From positions 1 to 33,001 of the forward strand of contig WTJY01000046.1 in assembly GCA_011524645.1 (NCBI GenBank): 33,001 bases of DNA, written 5' to 3'. The notes under the pieces are model-generated. The model was not told the origin of the DNA. It made no database searches and saw only the letters and a list, made by a program, of their open reading frames with translations. The stretch is from Anaerolineales bacterium. GTDB taxonomy: Bacteria; Chloroflexota; Anaerolineae; Promineifilales; Promineifilaceae. Position 1 is the first letter of the stretch, and every line of letters starts with the position of its first letter. The translations under genes and the position numbers were made by a program. Of this stretch, positions 25,105 through 32,926 are shown piece after piece.

Positions 25105-25137
25105 TTTGTTGTGTGGATTATTTGTGTGATCCGCTAT

Positions 25138-26220
25138 TTATTGGTCCGAGATTGAAATTTCTTCTTCTGGTGGCTCTTCACGGCCGGTGCGTTGCTTTAG
25201 GTCGCTCCATTCCTCTTTGAGATTGTGATCAACAACTGACCAAATATCATTCCATGTCGCCGCGTTTAGAAAATCTTTAGGGGCTGATGTTTCTAGCTTT
25301 TGAGTCACACCGGTAACTAGCTTGGCTCCCGGTAGGGTGGAAAGGAACTCTTGGGCTTGTTTGGTTGCCGGTAGAGAATCGACGAACTCTTTGCCTTGCT
25401 TAATGCCGGGAAGTGATTCGATTTTTTCGCGGGTCTCGCCGATAGTAGGGAGCTTGTCGAACGCTTCTTTGCTTTGTTTGACGCCGGGGATTTTGTCGGC
25501 CGTTTCATTGACTGAATTGGCTAGGTTTTCGGCCGTTTGGCTAACAGATGTTGAGAGGTTTCCGGCCGTTTCACCTACTTTCCCCGCTAGGCTTTCCGCT
25601 TCTTTTTGTAAAGCGTAGCTGATGATGTCCCAGATGTCTCGCCAGATTTCAGTATTGCGAAAATCATCGGCCGTGGCGGTAACGAGCCGTGTTTCAATAT
25701 CTTTGATGACTTCTGGCTTGAGTTTGTCGATGTTGGCCCGTAAAGACGCCAAGAGCTCTTCGGGTGAGAAGGTTGGCGGGGTGAAGTTGGGGAACCGTTG
25801 GCGCAAATCTTCCGCTAATTTGCTCAATTGGGCCAAAATCGATTCGATTCGATTTGATGGATTGGCGCTCGGTTCTTCTGTCGATTCTTCTGTCTGCGCC
25901 TCATCTCTTTTGGCTTCGGCGGTGGCCTGTGCATTGGCAAATTCAGCTTTGGCTGTATCTAGCTTCGCTTTCACTTCTTGCGTTTGGGCGGCGATCGCTT
26001 CTTTTATTTCTGTTGCTTTGGTGACGGCCGATTCGGCCGTGTCTGTGGCGGTGGTTGCGATGTCGCCAATTTGCCGTTTCCAGCGTGTTAAGCTGCCCTT
26101 GGCTAACCCTAGATCTTTTTCAACTTGGGCCATTGATTTGTTGCTGACCTCTTTTTCTTGCATGTAGGTGGCAAGTGCTTCTTTTTTGAACTCAAGTGAG
26201 TAAGTTTTTCTTTTGCTCAT
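25138..26220 (-). CDS. Transposase-type HTH fused to 11- and 13-residue repeats
   Basis: This 360-residue protein is not a transposase. Residues 5-50 match the HTH of IS3/IS-type OrfA (TYSLEFKKEALATY... GLAKGSLTRWKRQI). After it come an Ala/Lys/Glu-rich helix (55-112) and an acidic Ser/Pro linker. A helical segment follows with the motif DFRN...W193xDIW (186-197). Three 11-residue repeats (VGETAGNLSTS, VSQTAENLANS, VNETADKIPGV; 215-247) lead into five exact 13-residue repeats (245-309), each starting with Pro and ending with Leu (for example PGIKQGKEFVDSL). A second W motif follows, DFLN...W323xDIW (316-327), and an acidic tail ends the protein. There is no signal or membrane segment. LEA- or apolipoprotein-like amphipathic helices and DNA binding are both plausible. 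No family is recognised. Confidence 0.85.
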   Translation of the reverse strand: MSKRKTYSLEFKKEALATYMQEKEVSNKSMAQVEKDLGLAKGSLTRWKRQIGDIATTATDTAESAVTKATEIKEAIAAQTQEVKAKLDTAKAEFANAQATAEAKRDEAQTEESTEEPSANPSNRIESILAQLSKLAEDLRQRFPNFTPPTFSPEELLASLRANIDKLKPEVIKDIETRLVTATADDFRNTEIWRDIWDIISYALQKEAESLAGKVGETAGNLSTSVSQTAENLANSVNETADKIPGVKQSKEAFDKLPTIGETREKIESLPGIKQGKEFVDSLPATKQAQEFLSTLPGAKLVTGVTQKLETSAPKDFLNAATWNDIWSVVDHNLKEEWSDLKQRTGREEPPEEEISISDQ

Positions 26221-26349
26221 ACGAATCTTTTTGGGAGGGTTTAAATTTATGATTGATATTAATAAGGAGGTGTAGACTGACTTACTATGGCGGAAAACGG
26301 GTGTAGGCTCGTTTTCTTATTATGATCTGTTTGCTGAGTTTGCTGTAGT

Positions 26350-27042
26350 CTAGGCCCAAGGGATAAGGTACATTGCCGCGACGAAGTGGCAGACGGTGCC
26401 ACCCAAGCAAAAAACATGCCAAACTGCATGACTGTATCGAACCCCATCTAAGGCGTAGAAGATGACACCGGCCGTGTATGTGATGCCACCGGCAACAAGC
26501 CAGCCGAAGCTGGAACTGGGCAAATTGGCTAGAATCTCTTGCCAACCGAATACGATCAACCAGCCCATTGCGACATACGCAAGGGTTGAGAAGATTTGGA
26601 AGCGATTGATAAAATAGATTTTGAAAAAGATGCCGAAAATAGCGATGCTCCATACCGCCACGAGCATGCTCCAGCCGAGTGGGCTTTGTAAGCCGACGAC
26701 CAGAAATGGGGTATATGTTCCGGCTATGAGTAGGTAAATTGCGGCATGGTCCAGAACTTGGAATACCTTTTTCGCTTTGGGAGATTGCAGGCTGTGATAC
26801 AGAGTCGATGCAAGATATAGCAAAAACATGGTTGTCCCATAGATGCTAAATGAGACGATATGAGTGACATCTCCCATCATGGCGGCGAAAACAATCAGTA
26901 GGGTTAATCCGGAAATGCTAAAAGCGACACCGATACCATGTGTGATCCCATTGGCGATTTCTTCACCAATCGAATAAATGGCATATGGGGTGGTTTTAGA
27001 TTCAGGACGAGAAAACAGGCTTTGATAGTTAAACTTATTCAT
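26350..27042 (-). CDS. trhA: Hemolysin III / PAQR family membrane protein
   Basis: Seven-helix inner-membrane protein of 230 residues, homologous to HlyIII/TrhA and to adiponectin receptors. Family motifs: SIGEEIANGITHG (24-36, with E27/E28 and N31), STLYHSL (79-85, H83), LDHAAIYLLIAGTYTPF (97-113), and SHAVWHVF (204-211; H205 and H209), with H83, D98, H205 and H209 as the likely zinc ligands. Such proteins are zinc-dependent hydrolase-like membrane proteins; proposed roles in bacteria include membrane energetics, and a hemolysin role is rarely shown. A 129-base gap without features separates it from the HTH-repeat gene. Confidence 0.93.
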   Translation of the reverse strand: MNKFNYQSLFSRPESKTTPYAIYSIGEEIANGITHGIGVAFSISGLTLLIVFAAMMGDVTHIVSFSIYGTTMFLLYLASTLYHSLQSPKAKKVFQVLDHAAIYLLIAGTYTPFLVVGLQSPLGWSMLVAVWSIAIFGIFFKIYFINRFQIFSTLAYVAMGWLIVFGWQEILANLPSSSFGWLVAGGITYTAGVIFYALDGVRYSHAVWHVFCLGGTVCHFVAAMYLIPWA

Positions 27043-27259
27043 TTATTTCACTTTGCCGAAATTGAATCATTGTCATCCAATTTCATTAGATCTTGCCTTA
27101 TTGTAGAATGACACGGATTTTCCCCAAAATCCTATAGCCGTGTAGGTTGAATAGTATCATTTTCCGAAGTGATTACAAGCGATGTTAATTGATTGAACAT
27201 GTTATAATTGATGGGGAGCTTGTCATTTTTAATAACTATCATTAAGTGTGTGAAATTCT

Positions 27260-28924
27260 ATGATCGGATTTGGCGATTTGAGTCCTTTAGAGCAAAAAGT
27301 GTTGGCTACAATCGATATGAATGCGTTGATTGAAGCGATTAAAACGGTCGTTGCTGTGCCTAGCCTTGATGGAAGTGAGGATGAAAGCCGGGTACAGGAA
27401 GTGATGGCTGATTTGATGCGTCAGTTGGGGTTTGATGTCGATATGTGGGAGATCGATTTTGCTGAATTGAGCCAGCACCCCGGATATAGTGTAGAAGTTG
27501 ATCGGGCGCGCGGTGTAGGAGTTGTGGGACGTTATGGACGGGCTACGGCCGATGGCAAATCCCTTGTGCTAAACGGACATACTGATGTGGTTCCGGCTGG
27601 TGAGTTAGAGAATTGGCAATACCCGCCGTGGGAAGCGACCGTCAACGAAGATGAAGGGCGGATTTATGGGCGGGGTGTTCTGGACATGAAAGGGGCTCTG
27701 CTTTGTGGTGTGTTTGCGGTCAAAGCGATTATGGATGCCGGTGTTGAGTTGGCTGGTCACGTTGCGGTCCAATCGGTTATTGGTGAGGAAGACGGTGGCG
27801 TCGGCACATTAGCCTCGATTATGCGTGGGCATGTGGCTGATGCGGCCGTGGTGATGGAGCCGACCGAGTTGATGATTTCGCCCGCTCAAGCTGGGGCGCA
27901 TAACTTTCGTGTTTCGATTCCCGGTATGGCGGCTCATGGTGCTTTGCGAGATGAAGGTGTTGACCCGTTAGAAAAATTCTTGCTGATTTATCAAGCGATC
28001 CTGATGTTTGAAAAAGTACGTAACCTGAATGTGTCACATCCGATGTTTAAGGATTATGCATTGCCTTACCCGATATGTGTGGGGACGATTCAAGGGGGTG
28101 TTTGGGCATCGACCGTGATGGAGACATTGACGTTTGAGGGACGGTTAGGGATTCAAGTCGATGAAGATCCGCAAGACGCGCGCCGAGCTTTTGAAAAATT
28201 GCTGTTAGACACCGCCGCTGCCGACCCGTGGTTGAGCCAGCACCCGCCGATACTAGAATGGTGGGGTGGGACGTTTGATCCGGCGAGCATTGCGGCTGAC
28301 CACCCGATTGTGACCACGGTGAGCGAATCGTACACTGTGATTACGGGGCAAGAGCCGTTGTTGCGCGGTATGCCATATGGGGCGGATATGCGTTTGTTAA
28401 TCAATTATGGTGAGATACCGACCGTTATGTTTGGTCCTGGCGATGTGCGGAAAGCCCATCAGCCGGATGAATTTGTGCCGATTGCGGAATTAGAAACGGC
28501 CGTGCGGACTTTGGCTCTCACTGTTCTGCGATTTTGTGGTGTGTATGAGGAAGCAAGCGAAGTAAATGAGGAGCTTGCGCCAAGCCCTGAGCAGGATGAG
28601 GTGGATGTAATGGCTGATTTTGATGATCTTGCTCATATGCTTGTGATCGATACGGCCGAGCCTGTGGAATCCGTAGTTGATATGGCTGAAGCGACCGGCA
28701 TCGCTCAAGAGGATCCACTTGATGATGTACAAGATGATGCGGCCGTATCTGACGCGGCCGAGGTGGTTGCGCCGGTGATCGGACAAGATGAAATGCCGTT
28801 TGATGATAGCTCTGTTGAGCCGGAAGTGACAGATGAGCGAGCGGAAATTGGACTGATTGTTGAGCCTGTAGATTTGCCTGAAACGGCGAGTGAGGTTGAT
28901 GAGGTGGAAAACAATGGAGAATAA
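27260..28924 (+). CDS. M20 family metallopeptidase with long acidic tail
   Basis: Residues 1-430 are an ArgE/DapE/acetylornithine deacetylase-like M20 enzyme. Metal ligands and catalytic residues: H107 and D109 (NGHTDVVPAG), D142 (GRGVLDMKGAL), E176/E177 (GEEDGG) and H400 (RKAHQPDEF), with a dimerisation domain between. The exact substrate (N-acyl amino acid or small peptide) cannot be read. Residues 430-554 are a low-complexity tail rich in Asp, Glu, Ala and Val with few basic residues. M20 enzymes of this type normally stop near 420-430, so the tail is extra. Its final codons overlap the methyltransferase start (ATG at 28914), which suggests coupled translation. Confidence 0.92.
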   Translation: MIGFGDLSPLEQKVLATIDMNALIEAIKTVVAVPSLDGSEDESRVQEVMADLMRQLGFDVDMWEIDFAELSQHPGYSVEVDRARGVGVVGRYGRATADGKSLVLNGHTDVVPAGELENWQYPPWEATVNEDEGRIYGRGVLDMKGALLCGVFAVKAIMDAGVELAGHVAVQSVIGEEDGGVGTLASIMRGHVADAAVVMEPTELMISPAQAGAHNFRVSIPGMAAHGALRDEGVDPLEKFLLIYQAILMFEKVRNLNVSHPMFKDYALPYPICVGTIQGGVWASTVMETLTFEGRLGIQVDEDPQDARRAFEKLLLDTAAADPWLSQHPPILEWWGGTFDPASIAADHPIVTTVSESYTVITGQEPLLRGMPYGADMRLLINYGEIPTVMFGPGDVRKAHQPDEFVPIAELETAVRTLALTVLRFCGVYEEASEVNEELAPSPEQDEVDVMADFDDLAHMLVIDTAEPVESVVDMAEATGIAQEDPLDDVQDDAAVSDAAEVVAPVIGQDEMPFDDSSVEPEVTDERAEIGLIVEPVDLPETASEVDEVENNGE

Positions 28925-29627
28925 ATCAACTGTAGAAGAGATTCGGGCCCGGTTTGATGGGGATGTGGAGCGGTTTTCTAATTTGCAAACCGGGCAATCG
29001 TCCACAGTTGATGCGGCTTTGGTCTTGGAACTTATCGGGCAAGCGGTAGAGGCGAGTACACCACACGGCCGGGCCTTGCTTGATGTGGGGTGTGGCGCGG
29101 GGAACTATTCCTTAAAAATGTTGCAAGCTGTGCCCAATATGAATGTCACGATGGTTGATCTGAGTCGGCCGATGTTGGATCGTGCTTATGAACGGGTGAG
29201 CGGTGCGACAACCGGAACGGTTACGACCCATCAATCAGATATTCGTTCGTTGGAATTGGGGGAAGAGCGATATGATGTGATTGTGGCGGCCGCTGTGCTA
29301 CACCATTTACGTGAGGATCAAGAATGGCACGATACGTTTAGCAAGTTTTATCGCGCGTTACGGCCGGGGGGATCGCTCTGGATTAGTGATTTGGTGGTGC
29401 ATAGCACACCGGAAATTCATCAATTGATGTGGGCGCGATATGGGGACTATTTGACCGAGTTAAAAGATGAAGCGTATCGGGATCATGTGTTGGCTTATGT
29501 CGAAAAAGAAGATTCGCCACGGCCGTTGCTGTATCAGATCGATTTGCTGCGCGAAGTCGGTTTTACCAAAGTGGATGTGCTACATAAAAACAGCAATTTT
29601 GCGGCGTTTGGTGGGATGAAAGGATAG
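28914..29627 (+). CDS. Class I SAM-dependent methyltransferase
   Basis: The 237-residue methyltransferase (from ATG 28914) has motif I DVGCGAGNY, an acidic strand end MVDLSRPMLDRA, motif DVIVAAAVLHHL and the post-motif LRPGGSLWISDLV. These identify a Rossmann-fold enzyme using S-adenosylmethionine; the acceptor is unknown. ATG 28914 overlaps the last 11 bases of the M20 peptidase gene in another frame, so reinitiation is likely. An upstream start (28890) would place eight extra residues in the acidic tail region and is less likely. Confidence 0.9.
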   Translation: MENKSTVEEIRARFDGDVERFSNLQTGQSSTVDAALVLELIGQAVEASTPHGRALLDVGCGAGNYSLKMLQAVPNMNVTMVDLSRPMLDRAYERVSGATTGTVTTHQSDIRSLELGEERYDVIVAAAVLHHLREDQEWHDTFSKFYRALRPGGSLWISDLVVHSTPEIHQLMWARYGDYLTELKDEAYRDHVLAYVEKEDSPRPLLYQIDLLREVGFTKVDVLHKNSNFAAFGGMKG

Positions 29628-29649
29628 CGAGCGAAGAGAATTGCGTCGT

Positions 29650-29727
29650 GCTGACTGAATAGAAGACGCGTGTTCTTCTATTCAGTTAGCCCGTTCAGTT
29701 AGCCCGTTCAGTTAGCCCGCTTTTTTT
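29650..29727 (+). terminator. Terminator between convergent genes
   Basis: A 16-bp stem with one G-U pair, extendable by one G-C (CTGACTGAATAGAAGA at 29651-29666 with its partner at 29674-29689, 7-base loop), is followed by repeats and by a run of seven T after GCCCGC (29721-29727). It ends the M20/methyltransferase transcript. The convergent hydrolase gene stops at 29726. Confidence 0.75.
29681..29719. repeat. Three tandem 13-bp repeats
   Basis: TTCAGTTAGCCCG occurs three times head to tail (29681-29693, 29694-29706, 29707-29719). The first copy is also the right arm of the adjacent hairpin, so the array looks like local duplication of part of the terminator stem. Confidence 0.85.
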
Positions 29728-30358
29728 ATTGAAGGAACGGATTGGTTTGCCGTTCTTGGCCGATGGTTGTGGGGCTGCCGTGTCCAGATAAGACATGGGT
29801 TTGGTCCGGTAAGGTGAGCAACTTGTCTTCGATGATTTGGATAAGTAAGCTGTGATCACCGCCGGGGAGGTCGGTGCGGCCGATGCTACCTTGGAATAAG
29901 ACATCGCCACTAAAAATCACGTTGAATTCAGGTAGGTAAAAGCTGACATGTCCTTCAGCGTGTCCCGGTGTGTAAAACACTTGGAGACGTAAATCCCCTA
30001 ATTCGATGATGTCACCTTCAGCAAGGTTTTTTTCTGCGGCTGGCGGTTGGATCAATTTCATCCCGAAGAACATCGCTTGCATGGCGGCTTGGCTAAGTTG
30101 CTCGGCCGCGTCGGGGTGAATATAGACGGGAATTTCTGGAAACGCCTCTTTGAGTTCGGCTAGCCCACCGACATGGTCAAAATGAGCATGGGTGAGCAGG
30201 ATATGGGTTAGATTGTGACCTCCGTCTGTCAGTGCGGCCGCTAGGGCGCGGCCGTCCCACGAGGGATCGATTACGGCGGTTTGTCCGGTGTTTTCACACA
30301 TGACGATATAGCAATTGGTTTGCATCGGCCCGAGAGGGAGTCGTTTAATTTGAATCAT
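29726..30358 (-). CDS. Metallo-beta-lactamase fold hydrolase (glyoxalase II-like)
   Basis: The 210-residue protein has the HxHxDH motif at 57-62 (THAHFDH), H133 (PGHAEGHVSF), D152 (SGDVLFQGSIGRTD) and H193 (LSGHGSPTT), the full di-metal site of the glyoxalase II-like branch. The likely activity is hydrolysis of a thioester or a related small molecule. It belongs to a minus-strand cluster with the barrel protein (64 bases upstream) and the cyclase. Confidence 0.93.
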   Translation of the reverse strand: MIQIKRLPLGPMQTNCYIVMCENTGQTAVIDPSWDGRALAAALTDGGHNLTHILLTHAHFDHVGGLAELKEAFPEIPVYIHPDAAEQLSQAAMQAMFFGMKLIQPPAAEKNLAEGDIIELGDLRLQVFYTPGHAEGHVSFYLPEFNVIFSGDVLFQGSIGRTDLPGGDHSLLIQIIEDKLLTLPDQTHVLSGHGSPTTIGQERQTNPFLQ

Positions 30359-30422
30359 GGGGGTATTTTAGCGCAGGTTGTACGATTAAGGTTGCTCATG
30401 ATGTAACCAAATCGTAATCGGA

Positions 30423-30722
30423 TTATTTGGGTGGATAGTTCTGGAATTGAGCGGATGTATAAACGATTGTTTGGCGTAGAGCTTTGTTACGTTCAGGGGT
30501 GAGCGCGGCCGTGCGTGGGTCGGCTAAATAGGCTTGCAAGTGGGATTCTGAGGGAAATTGTAGGAGGTGAATTTCGTCTGGGCCGTCCGGCTGATGGGGG
30601 TTAAAGGCGGAGATTAATACCCCTTCATGTTCTCTTATGAGTTGGATCGCTTTTTGCTCGAAGGCACGTAGGCCTTCGAGCCCTGATTCTCCAGCGTAGA
30701 GTAGCACTAGAACTTGAAACAT
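30423..30722 (-). CDS. Small dimeric alpha/beta-barrel protein (DUF1330/ABM-like)
   Basis: A 99-residue protein with the pattern of a ferredoxin-like barrel: first strand MFQVLVLLY, helix GLRAFEQKAIQLI, strand GVLISAFNP, then DEIHLLQFPSESHLQAYLADP, where the FPSESHLQAYLADP segment is the typical DUF1330 helix. Function is unknown in the family. The gene starts 13 bases after the cyclase stop and is probably in the same operon. Confidence 0.75.
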   Translation of the reverse strand: MFQVLVLLYAGESGLEGLRAFEQKAIQLIREHEGVLISAFNPHQPDGPDEIHLLQFPSESHLQAYLADPRTAALTPERNKALRQTIVYTSAQFQNYPPK

Positions 30723-30735
30723 GGTGAATGATTAC

Positions 30736-31392
30736 TTAAGAGATTGTGGCGTATGCGCGCACAGGGAATGTGCCGAACTCTTTGACTTTGGCGGGGACGG
30801 CGTTAAAAACAAATCCCTCGTTCGGGAGCTTTTCGAGGTGGCACATATGCTCGACGATCGGAATGTCTGCTCCGAGGAGGATTGTATGAACCGGCCGTTC
30901 CCCATCATTTGTGTCATCGATATTTAGAGAATCGATGCCTACCAGAGTTGCTCCGTGGTCGCGCAAATAAACGGCCGCAGCTTTTGTTAGAAACGGATGC
31001 CCCTCAAAATATTGGTCTGTGTTCCAATGTTTGGCCCAACCGGTATGGACCAACACCGCTTTGTCTTTGACATCGGCTGAAGTAAACAGGCCCGGTCCGA
31101 TCGCCTGCTGGCCGGTGGGGACACGGAACACGATACCTGGGAGCTGTGCGATTGATTCAAGCGGGAGTTGGGCGAGATCTCGGCCGTCTGCGAAACGATG
31201 AAATGGAGAGTCGATGTATGTGCCTGTATTGCCGACCATTTCAATTTTGCCGATGTGAAAGGTTGTCCCATCCGCATAATGAGATTCCGATTCTTCGCGA
31301 CTGAGAAAATCGCAAATGATAGGAGCGGGAAGCCCCTTGTAGGTGACTAAACCTTGTTCAATTGGGTGGCTGAGGTCGATTAATTGAGTCAT
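30736..31392 (-). CDS. Cyclase-family hydrolase (kynurenine formamidase-like)
   Basis: The 218-residue protein begins LIDLSHPIEQG as in the cyclase / formamidase family. The first metal motif reads NTGTYIDSPFH (55-65) instead of the canonical HxGTHxDxPxH; D61 and H65 remain. Later conserved segments are VLVHTGW, VGIDSLNIDD and RPVHTILLGADIPIVEHMCHLEKLP. NTGTYID forms occur in a subfamily to my knowledge, so this may be normal. The substrate is not known; kynurenine formamidase is only a family-level guess. Confidence 0.85.
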   Translation of the reverse strand: MTQLIDLSHPIEQGLVTYKGLPAPIICDFLSREESESHYADGTTFHIGKIEMVGNTGTYIDSPFHRFADGRDLAQLPLESIAQLPGIVFRVPTGQQAIGPGLFTSADVKDKAVLVHTGWAKHWNTDQYFEGHPFLTKAAAVYLRDHGATLVGIDSLNIDDTNDGERPVHTILLGADIPIVEHMCHLEKLPNEGFVFNAVPAKVKEFGTFPVRAYATIS

Positions 31393-31531
31393 AGAGCAGA
31401 TTTTAGCCCTTTTTGCCTATTGATCGAAATACAAATCGATAGATTTGCCCATTAATCTAAAACATAATGACTATCGTACTATATTGTGCGGTTGCGGCAA
31501 AAATCAAATAAGTCCCTTGGATATTACGTTA

Positions 31532-32926
31532 ATGAGCACTTCTATTATATTTGGTCACACATTTTCAAATACTCGACAATCAACCGATCAAAATGTTGAT
31601 TTTAGCACCAAAAATTTGCTTTTGACCTTGCAACTTGGGTTGATCGGGTCGATTGCGACGATATTAATCGGGCTATATCTCTATTTTTTTCCTACACCTC
31701 GGTTCGGTTTTGTGTATACCATGATCGTCATTGGTTCGGGTGTTGGCGCATTTGTGGGTGTTTGCCTGTCTCGGTGGTTGCTCTATAAAGGACGGCCGAA
31801 GCAAGCGGTTTATGTAATCTTATATTTTATATTGACCCTGCAGTTGGTCGCGCTCATTTTTTCGCAAGAAGGGTTTTATGACCCGTACATTTTTGCACCC
31901 TCTTTTATTATGATATTGGCCGGATATTATATTTCTGATCGGTTGATGTGGATGGTGGTTAACGTAAGCGTGGCAACTGTGGCCTTGGTTTTTTTCTTAG
32001 AAACATTAGGGATTAAAACGACTCCTCATCCAGAGCCCGCATTTTTTCAATTGTTTTTGTATGTGGCCTATATGTATGCTTTTCGCTGGTTCTTAGGGAA
32101 TTCATTGGTTCGCCTGCGCCAACAAGCGGCAGAGCTTCGTAAAAGCCGAGATCAGTTAGCCAACCATCAGATTGTTCTTGAGAAAGAAGTAGCCAGTCGG
32201 ACTGAGGATTTAGCCCGTTTGTTACAAGAAAAAGATGCATTTTTGACGATGTTGACCCATGATATGAAAACCCCGTTGACTTCGATTGGACTCTATGCTG
32301 AGATGTTGACACGTCAACCCGAGATCGCAATGAGCAAGCCGAATGTGATTCAGGGTATTATGCGAAGCAATAAAACACTTCATAATATGGTGAATAACTT
32401 GGTTGATATTGAGCGATTGGCTACCGACGGAACGCTCCCGCTTGATCGTCATCCATTTGTATTTGCTGATTTGGCGAAGAGTGCGGTGGATGAGCATTTG
32501 CCTTTGGCGGTTAATAAACGGATCGGGTTAGAGATTACCATTGCTGATGGTGTTGAAGAGATTGAGGTGTTTGGTGACAAATCCCAATTGGCACGAGCGA
32601 TGCATAATTTGATCGGTAATGCGATCAAATATAGTCCGGAACAACGGCCGGTTGCCGTATTTGTGAACAAAGGCAAAGATCAGAAAATCCGTTTTAGCGT
32701 GAAAGACAATGGGTACGGCATTCCTGCGGAGGATTTGCCACGTATTTTTGACCGTTACTGGCGTGTAGAGAAACACAAACATAAGGCGATTGGGAGTGGC
32801 TTGGGGTTAGCGATTGTCAAGGGGATTGTCGAAGCCCATGACGGCCGTACGTCGGCGGAAAGCTATGAAGGGTATGGGAGTACCTTCTCTTTTGAGCTTC
32901 CGGTGTTGCGTCAAAATTCTTATTAA
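31532..32926 (+). CDS. Membrane-bound sensor histidine kinase
   Basis: Inner-membrane sensor kinase of 464 residues with about six hydrophobic helices in the first 190 residues (near 29-52, 60-82, 91-112, 119-134, 138-157 and 170-186). A coiled coil (about 190-235), HisKA with H243 (LTHDMKTPLTSI), and a HATPase with N363 (NLIGNAIKYSPE), DNGYGI and GSGLGLAIVKG follow. No extracytoplasmic sensing domain is visible, so the signal may be sensed in the membrane. ATG 31532 is chosen over an upstream TTG (31445) because it gives a normal N-terminus. No response regulator gene is adjacent in the window. The 75 bases after it hold nothing recognisable. Confidence 0.92.
   Translation: MSTSIIFGHTFSNTRQSTDQNVDFSTKNLLLTLQLGLIGSIATILIGLYLYFFPTPRFGFVYTMIVIGSGVGAFVGVCLSRWLLYKGRPKQAVYVILYFILTLQLVALIFSQEGFYDPYIFAPSFIMILAGYYISDRLMWMVVNVSVATVALVFFLETLGIKTTPHPEPAFFQLFLYVAYMYAFRWFLGNSLVRLRQQAAELRKSRDQLANHQIVLEKEVASRTEDLARLLQEKDAFLTMLTHDMKTPLTSIGLYAEMLTRQPEIAMSKPNVIQGIMRSNKTLHNMVNNLVDIERLATDGTLPLDRHPFVFADLAKSAVDEHLPLAVNKRIGLEITIADGVEEIEVFGDKSQLARAMHNLIGNAIKYSPEQRPVAVFVNKGKDQKIRFSVKDNGYGIPAEDLPRIFDRYWRVEKHKHKAIGSGLGLAIVKGIVEAHDGRTSAESYEGYGSTFSFELPVLRQNSY

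Noticed and set aside
25138-26220. Annotation as a transposase
   Set aside because: Only the N-terminal HTH matches; there is no catalytic domain and no inverted ends, so it would be a misleading label.
28490-29005. 171-codon minus-strand reading frame
   Set aside because: It overlaps the M20 tail and the methyltransferase start, has no family features, and reflects the biased composition of the acidic tail.
29681-29719. Possible CRISPR-like repeats
   Set aside because: The three 13-base copies are contiguous with no spacers and belong to a terminator; no cas genes are present.
31178-31230. Loss of the two histidines in the cyclase metal motif as evidence of inactivation
   Set aside because: The NTGTYID form seems to be a normal subfamily variant and the rest of the protein is well conserved; I do not claim inactivation.
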